Shown here in pieces: positions 5,748 through 8,783 of a stretch of 8,783 nucleotides of DNA (its first letter is position 1; every line of letters begins with the position of its first letter). Source of the stretch: Candidatus Didemnitutus sp. (GTDB taxonomy: Bacteria > Verrucomicrobiota > Verrucomicrobiia > Opitutales > Opitutaceae). Both the position numbers and the translations under genes were made by a program. The stretch is taken from the NCBI GenBank assembly GCA_030682505.1, contig JAUXOH010000284.1, positions 1-8,783 of the forward strand, read 5' to 3'. The notes under the pieces were generated by a model. That model worked only from the letters and a program-made list of their open reading frames with translations. It made no database searches and had not been told where the DNA came from.

Positions 5748-6749
5748 TTACCACGTGTAACCCACTGAGGTGGTGAGACGGGAGTCAGACCGCAAAGCGA
5801 CGTCATTGATCGACCGGTCAAAATCGTATTCGTAGCGCAGATTGAGGGAAATCTGGTCCGTCATCTTGGACTGGAGGGACGAATTAAACTTGATGCGGTA
5901 ATTGCCGTCCTGCGGCGCCGCCACCACGGGGGTGACACCGCCCCGTCCGGAAATATTCCCGCGATCCGCCACAAATACCGTGGCCTCTTGCGTGAGTTTG
6001 AACCGATTGCCCCATTGCAAGGTATAGTCCTGAAAAATCGACCCCAGCATCACATCGTCGGCCACTTCATCCCCCCGTTCAATGTGCCGGACCACCGCGC
6101 CGATCCCCACGTTCATTTGTTGAACCGGCGCGTTGATCACTCGAAAGCCGCCGCCGAGCTGCTGTTCCAAGCTGAGGTCAATCTTGCGCACCTCATCGGA
6201 GGCGTAGGTGGTGAGGGACTGCACGAAATATTTGCGCCCAAAGTCGCGCCGCCAGCGAAAATCCGCCTCTTCCCGTTCGGCGACCAGCTGGTTGTCGGCT
6301 TCCGAGTGAATCACTCGCCCGCTGGCCCGCAAACTGTGGGAACCAAAGTGAGTCTCAACCTCCACCCGAGCCGAAAGATCCTCCCTGTCGCGCAGGCCGT
6401 CCTGTCGCGCATAGCCGAGCTCAATTTGCCGCTTCCATTTTTTCACCGGCTTGAACAGGACGGGGCGTTGCTCGGCTCCCTTGGACCCCTCTTCGCCATA
6501 GCCAGACCCGGTGACTCCTCCGGCCAATCCTTCCGCGACCGGGACGAGTCGGGCCTCGGAGCGCGCCAAGGTCAACCGGCCCAGCACGGCGTGCTTGATG
6601 ACAATCTCCTTGTCAGTCTCCTCAATCAAAACGCCGCGGAGCCGGTCTCCATTCGCGAGCACCCAGGTGGACGCATTCGCCAGGGGGGAGATAAAGCCCG
6701 CGATCCAGAGGAAGATCACGAGTCGGACGGAGTTGAACTTGGACAGCAT
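5748..6749 (-). CDS. DUF481-type outer-membrane beta-barrel protein
   Basis: The 333-residue protein has a signal peptide (about residues 1-27, ending PLANA/S). An SH3-like strand segment at about 28-70 (LANGDRLRGVLIEETDKEIV, then a GRLTLAR strand) is typical of bacterial proteins with a DUF481 domain. From about 105 to the end there are alternating amphipathic strands with aromatic girdle residues (QIELGYARQDG, LNLRYEYDF). The protein ends in YTW, a C-terminal aromatic as used for BAM-dependent outer-membrane insertion. The substrate or role is unknown; family members are often described as salt- or stress-linked outer-membrane proteins without firm function. The gene lies 96 bases upstream of the T2SS cluster on the same strand and could be co-transcribed with it. 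No clear Shine-Dalgarno precedes the ATG. Confidence 0.8.
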   Translation of the reverse strand: MLSKFNSVRLVIFLWIAGFISPLANASTWVLANGDRLRGVLIEETDKEIVIKHAVLGRLTLARSEARLVPVAEGLAGGVTGSGYGEEGSKGAEQRPVLFKPVKKWKRQIELGYARQDGLRDREDLSARVEVETHFGSHSLRASGRVIHSEADNQLVAEREEADFRWRRDFGRKYFVQSLTTYASDEVRKIDLSLEQQLGGGFRVINAPVQQMNVGIGAVVRHIERGDEVADDVMLGSIFQDYTLQWGNRFKLTQEATVFVADRGNISGRGGVTPVVAAPQDGNYRIKFNSSLQSKMTDQISLNLRYEYDFDRSINDVALRSDSRLTTSVGYTW

Positions 6750-6807
6750 GGCAGAGCGTGTTTGCGCCTAAGACGCCAGTGCAACCCTCGTGTTTCCAAA
6801 TTCCCGC

Positions 6808-6832
6808 ATTTTTTTCGCCGCGAATGAAAAAT
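6808..6832. other. AT-rich inverted repeat in the pfp/DUF481 gap
   Basis: On the minus strand the arms ATTTTT-CA-TTCG and CGAAAAAAAT pair around a CGG loop, giving ten base pairs with a two-base CA bulge. It is the most AT-rich stretch of an otherwise GC-rich window, lying 59 bases upstream of the DUF481 start. The poly-A/poly-T arms resemble a two-way terminator, but the stem has only about three G-C pairs. It could equally be an UP-element-like promoter feature for the DUF481 gene. Function is not decided by the sequence. Confidence 0.45.
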
Positions 6833-6861
6833 CATCCCCGCAACCTCTCCGCCGCCCGGCT

Positions 6862-6880
6862 GGACGGACGACTCCCGTCC
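6862..6880 (-). other. Hairpin just after pfp stop
   Basis: Ten bases after the pfp stop, GGACGG and CCGTCC form a perfect 6-bp stem around a 7-base loop on the minus strand. No T-run follows in the direction of transcription, so it is not a canonical intrinsic terminator. It may stabilise the pfp 3' end or assist factor-dependent termination. Confidence 0.4.
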
Positions 6881-6890
6881 CACGAAAAAT

Positions 6891-8123
6891 TCACACTGAC
6901 AACGTCGCCTTCTTCTTTCGGGCCGCTTTCTGGCCCGTGCGCACCATGATTTCCTTGAACCAGCGCGTGCGCAGATCGAACTCCTTGCCGCCCTTCACCC
7001 GGCTGAACTCGATCGGGCGCAACCGACCACTGGCCGCTTCGTCCTCGCCGATCAACCCGGACTCGCCCCGCAGCGCACACTCGATCGCATGTTCGACGCA
7101 ACGGCCGATCAAGACGAGGTCGGCCTCGTTGGCCGGAGCCGAACGGGCAAAATACCCGCTCTTCTGCACCAGGACCTTTTCCGCCCCGACCAGCGAGGCG
7201 AAACGTTGGCCAAACCAGGCGCCGACGTTGATCTGGTCGAGCTTCACGTGGCCAAAGGGATCGCGCTCGACGGGTTCACCGCGGGCCGTCATCTCGGCGA
7301 TGACCGAGTCGACGCACGCGCCCTCGCTGACAAACAGGTTGATGTTGCCGAGTTGATCCATCATCCGCCGGAGGCGATCCCCCTCGGCGGCGAGATCGAG
7401 TTCCATTTCCGGCAGGTAGACGCCGTGCACACTCCAGCGCTCCTCGTGGTGACCAAGCCCGGGAACGAACAGACCGTTGTCCACGAAACGAAGATAATCC
7501 CTGGTTGTCGCGGCCGTCAGCCAGCCCGAATGGCGACCCATCACCTCGTGAACCAGGAGCATGCGCGAACTCGCACCGTGTTCACTCACGACATTCTGAA
7601 AAAACTTCGCCCCCTGCTCCGCGGCGGTCCAAGCTCCCAAACTTTGGCGGAGCGGGATGATATCGTTGTCGATTGTCTTGGGCAAACCAATGACAGTGAG
7701 GTGGTAGCCGTGCCGCTTGAGATAGGTCGCAAGGTCCGCCGCCGCGATGTTGGTATCATCGCCGCCGATCGTGTGGAGCACGTCGACTTTGTCTTTCTTC
7801 AACTGCCGGGCTGCCACCGCTTGGGGATCCTGCCCGGCTTTCACCAGACCGCGCTTCACGCAGTCCTCGATATTCGTCAGTCGCACGCGACTGTTGCCGA
7901 TCGGGCTGCCGCCATAACGCCGCAACACCCCCGCTTGTCCCCGCATGTCCGGGGTGACGGCGATGGAATCGCCGAGCAACAGGCCCTTGTAGCCCGAGCG
8001 ATAACAAATGAGCTCGGTGTCGGGCGAAATGTCGGTGTATTGCGAAATCAGTTCGCCCACCGCCGCGCTCAGGCAGGGAGCGAGTCCACCCGCGGTAAGA
8101 ATTGCGACCTTGCGTGGCTTCAT
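6891..8123 (-). CDS. pfp: Pyrophosphate--fructose 6-phosphate 1-phosphotransferase (PPi-PFK)
   Basis: The 410-residue enzyme reversibly phosphorylates fructose 6-phosphate to fructose 1,6-bisphosphate using pyrophosphate in place of ATP, in cytosolic glycolysis and gluconeogenesis. Visible motifs are a Gly-rich loop (TAGGLAPCL, 10-18), GGDDTN (120-125), PKTIDND (148-154), MGRHSGWL (195-202) and QKSGYFARSAPAN (320-332). D123 and K149 are the residues that mark PPi use; ATP-type PFK has Gly at both. D152 is the expected catalytic base. Length matches the ~400-residue bacterial PPi-PFK group. The tail is basic (ARKKKATLSV). It stands apart from its neighbours (150-bp and 141-bp gaps), so is probably a separate unit. 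The ATG at 8123 fits the family N-terminus, although no Shine-Dalgarno is evident. Confidence 0.95.
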   Translation of the reverse strand: MKPRKVAILTAGGLAPCLSAAVGELISQYTDISPDTELICYRSGYKGLLLGDSIAVTPDMRGQAGVLRRYGGSPIGNSRVRLTNIEDCVKRGLVKAGQDPQAVAARQLKKDKVDVLHTIGGDDTNIAAADLATYLKRHGYHLTVIGLPKTIDNDIIPLRQSLGAWTAAEQGAKFFQNVVSEHGASSRMLLVHEVMGRHSGWLTAATTRDYLRFVDNGLFVPGLGHHEERWSVHGVYLPEMELDLAAEGDRLRRMMDQLGNINLFVSEGACVDSVIAEMTARGEPVERDPFGHVKLDQINVGAWFGQRFASLVGAEKVLVQKSGYFARSAPANEADLVLIGRCVEHAIECALRGESGLIGEDEAASGRLRPIEFSRVKGGKEFDLRTRWFKEIMVRTGQKAARKKKATLSV

Positions 8124-8273
8124 CGTGTAACGAACCAGCGAACGTCATTTGCCCGGCACAGCCAGCCTCTTCGTGCCTTTCCTTGATTTCGCGTGTGTCA
8201 TCAGGGGAACACGACCCCAGCCGCACCAACCAACGGCGCGATCGGTGTCAGAGTTTTCCCTGCTCGCAATCGC

Positions 8274-8783
8274 CTACCGTTCCACGGTCACGCCGATCGA
8301 GAACCAGGTGTTGGACTTGAGGCCGGTCAGGTCCGTGTCGGCCCAGTGCACCCCAAAATTGAGCGTCGCCGAGCTGGTCAGCCGGCAGGCCAGCGACGCG
8401 CTCAGGCCGGTGTATTCGTAGTCCCCACCCGCGTCGTAGCGGGCAAGGCCGTAGGTCGCGGCGATCTCAGACGACGCCCTTTCACCCAGTGCGACGCCGT
8501 AACTCACGCCAAGTTCGAAAATGTCGCCCTGCAAATCGAAATCGTGGAAGTAGGTTGCCGCACCAGCCAACGGTCCGAGCGGACCGGAAAAGCCGACGCT
8601 CGTCTCGAAGGTTGAATCCAATTCGCCGAGTGAAGGCCGGGCGGAAGGATAGAGGTAGGCGGTGGCACCGAGCGTCAACTCGTAGTCTTTGACCAACGCC
8701 AAAGCGTAACCGGCGAAGAGGTCGATCTCGTTGCCTTGCGCCCAACTGCCGGTGCGTTGCTCGACGGCTTGGGCCGTCCACAA
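8274..8783 (-). CDS. TorF-like (Gcw_chp) outer-membrane protein, 5' end missing
   Basis: The visible 169-170 residues are the C-terminal part of a beta-barrel protein whose start lies beyond the right edge; the in-frame TTG at the very edge is unlikely to be the real start. Family-like features are an EIDLFAGYAL strand, LGATAYLYPSARP (the conserved YxYP region), repeated amphipathic strands with Gly and aromatic residues (FELGVSYGVAL, ATYGLARYDAGGDYEYTGL), and a final strand ending VTVER. Such proteins (TIGR02001, 'TorF family putative porin') are predicted outer-membrane proteins of unsettled function. Lack of a terminal aromatic is unusual for a classical porin. The stop TAG is at 8274-8276. 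No link to the T2SS genes is visible. Confidence 0.7.
   Translation of the reverse strand: MWTAQAVEQRTGSWAQGNEIDLFAGYALALVKDYELTLGATAYLYPSARPSLGELDSTFETSVGFSGPLGPLAGAATYFHDFDLQGDIFELGVSYGVALGERASSEIAATYGLARYDAGGDYEYTGLSASLACRLTSSATLNFGVHWADTDLTGLKSNTWFSIGVTVER

Noticed and set aside
5988..6827. Plus-strand open frame of 279 codons opposite the DUF481 gene
   Set aside because: No signal, domain or start context; the minus-strand reading has a signal peptide and barrel strands.
6862..6880. Intrinsic terminator of pfp
   Set aside because: The 6-bp stem is perfect but no T-run follows on the minus strand; kept only as a hairpin.
7089..8186. Plus-strand open frame of 365 codons opposite pfp
   Set aside because: It mirrors a strongly conserved enzyme gene on the other strand and shows no motif of its own.
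8124..8273. Promoter for pfp in the gap before its start
   Set aside because: I could not find a -35/-10 pair with good spacing; a small GCCG/CGGC stem with a 10-base loop is too weak to report.

Overview
The window comes from a GC-rich bacterial chromosome, and every gene I can support lies on the minus strand, so the genes are described from high to low coordinates. Several features suggest a member of the Verrucomicrobiota, probably near Opitutaceae: GC-rich codons, a 410-residue pyrophosphate-type phosphofructokinase, pseudopilins with Ala-Phe instead of Gly-Phe at the prepilin cleavage site, and many starts without a Shine-Dalgarno. This placement is inference from gene content; there is no rRNA or marker gene to prove it.

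Right part (8783 to 5748) holds three separately spaced genes. The first is the 3' part of a TorF-like (Gcw_chp) outer-membrane barrel protein, cut by the window edge. The second is a complete pyrophosphate--fructose 6-phosphate phosphotransferase (pfp), with the residue pattern of the PPi-using enzymes. The third is a secreted DUF481-type outer-membrane beta-barrel with an N-terminal SH3-like segment. The gaps between them (about 150, 141 and 97 bp) hold small hairpins but no convincing promoter or canonical terminator.

Left part (5651 to 1) is a tightly packed type II secretion (T2SS) gene cluster in the order [small secreted GspC/PilP-like protein]-gspG-gspH-gspI-gspJ-gspK-gspL-gspM-[partial unknown gene]. 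Almost all junctions are 1-2 nt gaps or 1-4 nt start/stop overlaps, so this is very likely one translationally coupled operon. G is the major pseudopilin. H, I, J and K are minor pseudopilins forming the tip. L and M form the inner-membrane assembly platform and look PilN/PilO-like. The secretin (GspD), ATPase (GspE), platform protein (GspF) and prepilin peptidase (GspO) are not in the window and may lie beyond the left edge or elsewhere.

The most interesting item is the 181-residue protein encoded one nucleotide upstream of gspG. It is unannotated by strong homology, but it has a signal peptide and a compact domain patterned like the GspC homology region/PilP, and it sits where a GspC function would be expected. 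I see no mobile elements, CRISPR arrays, tRNAs or rRNAs, and no intergenic stretch above 300 bases.
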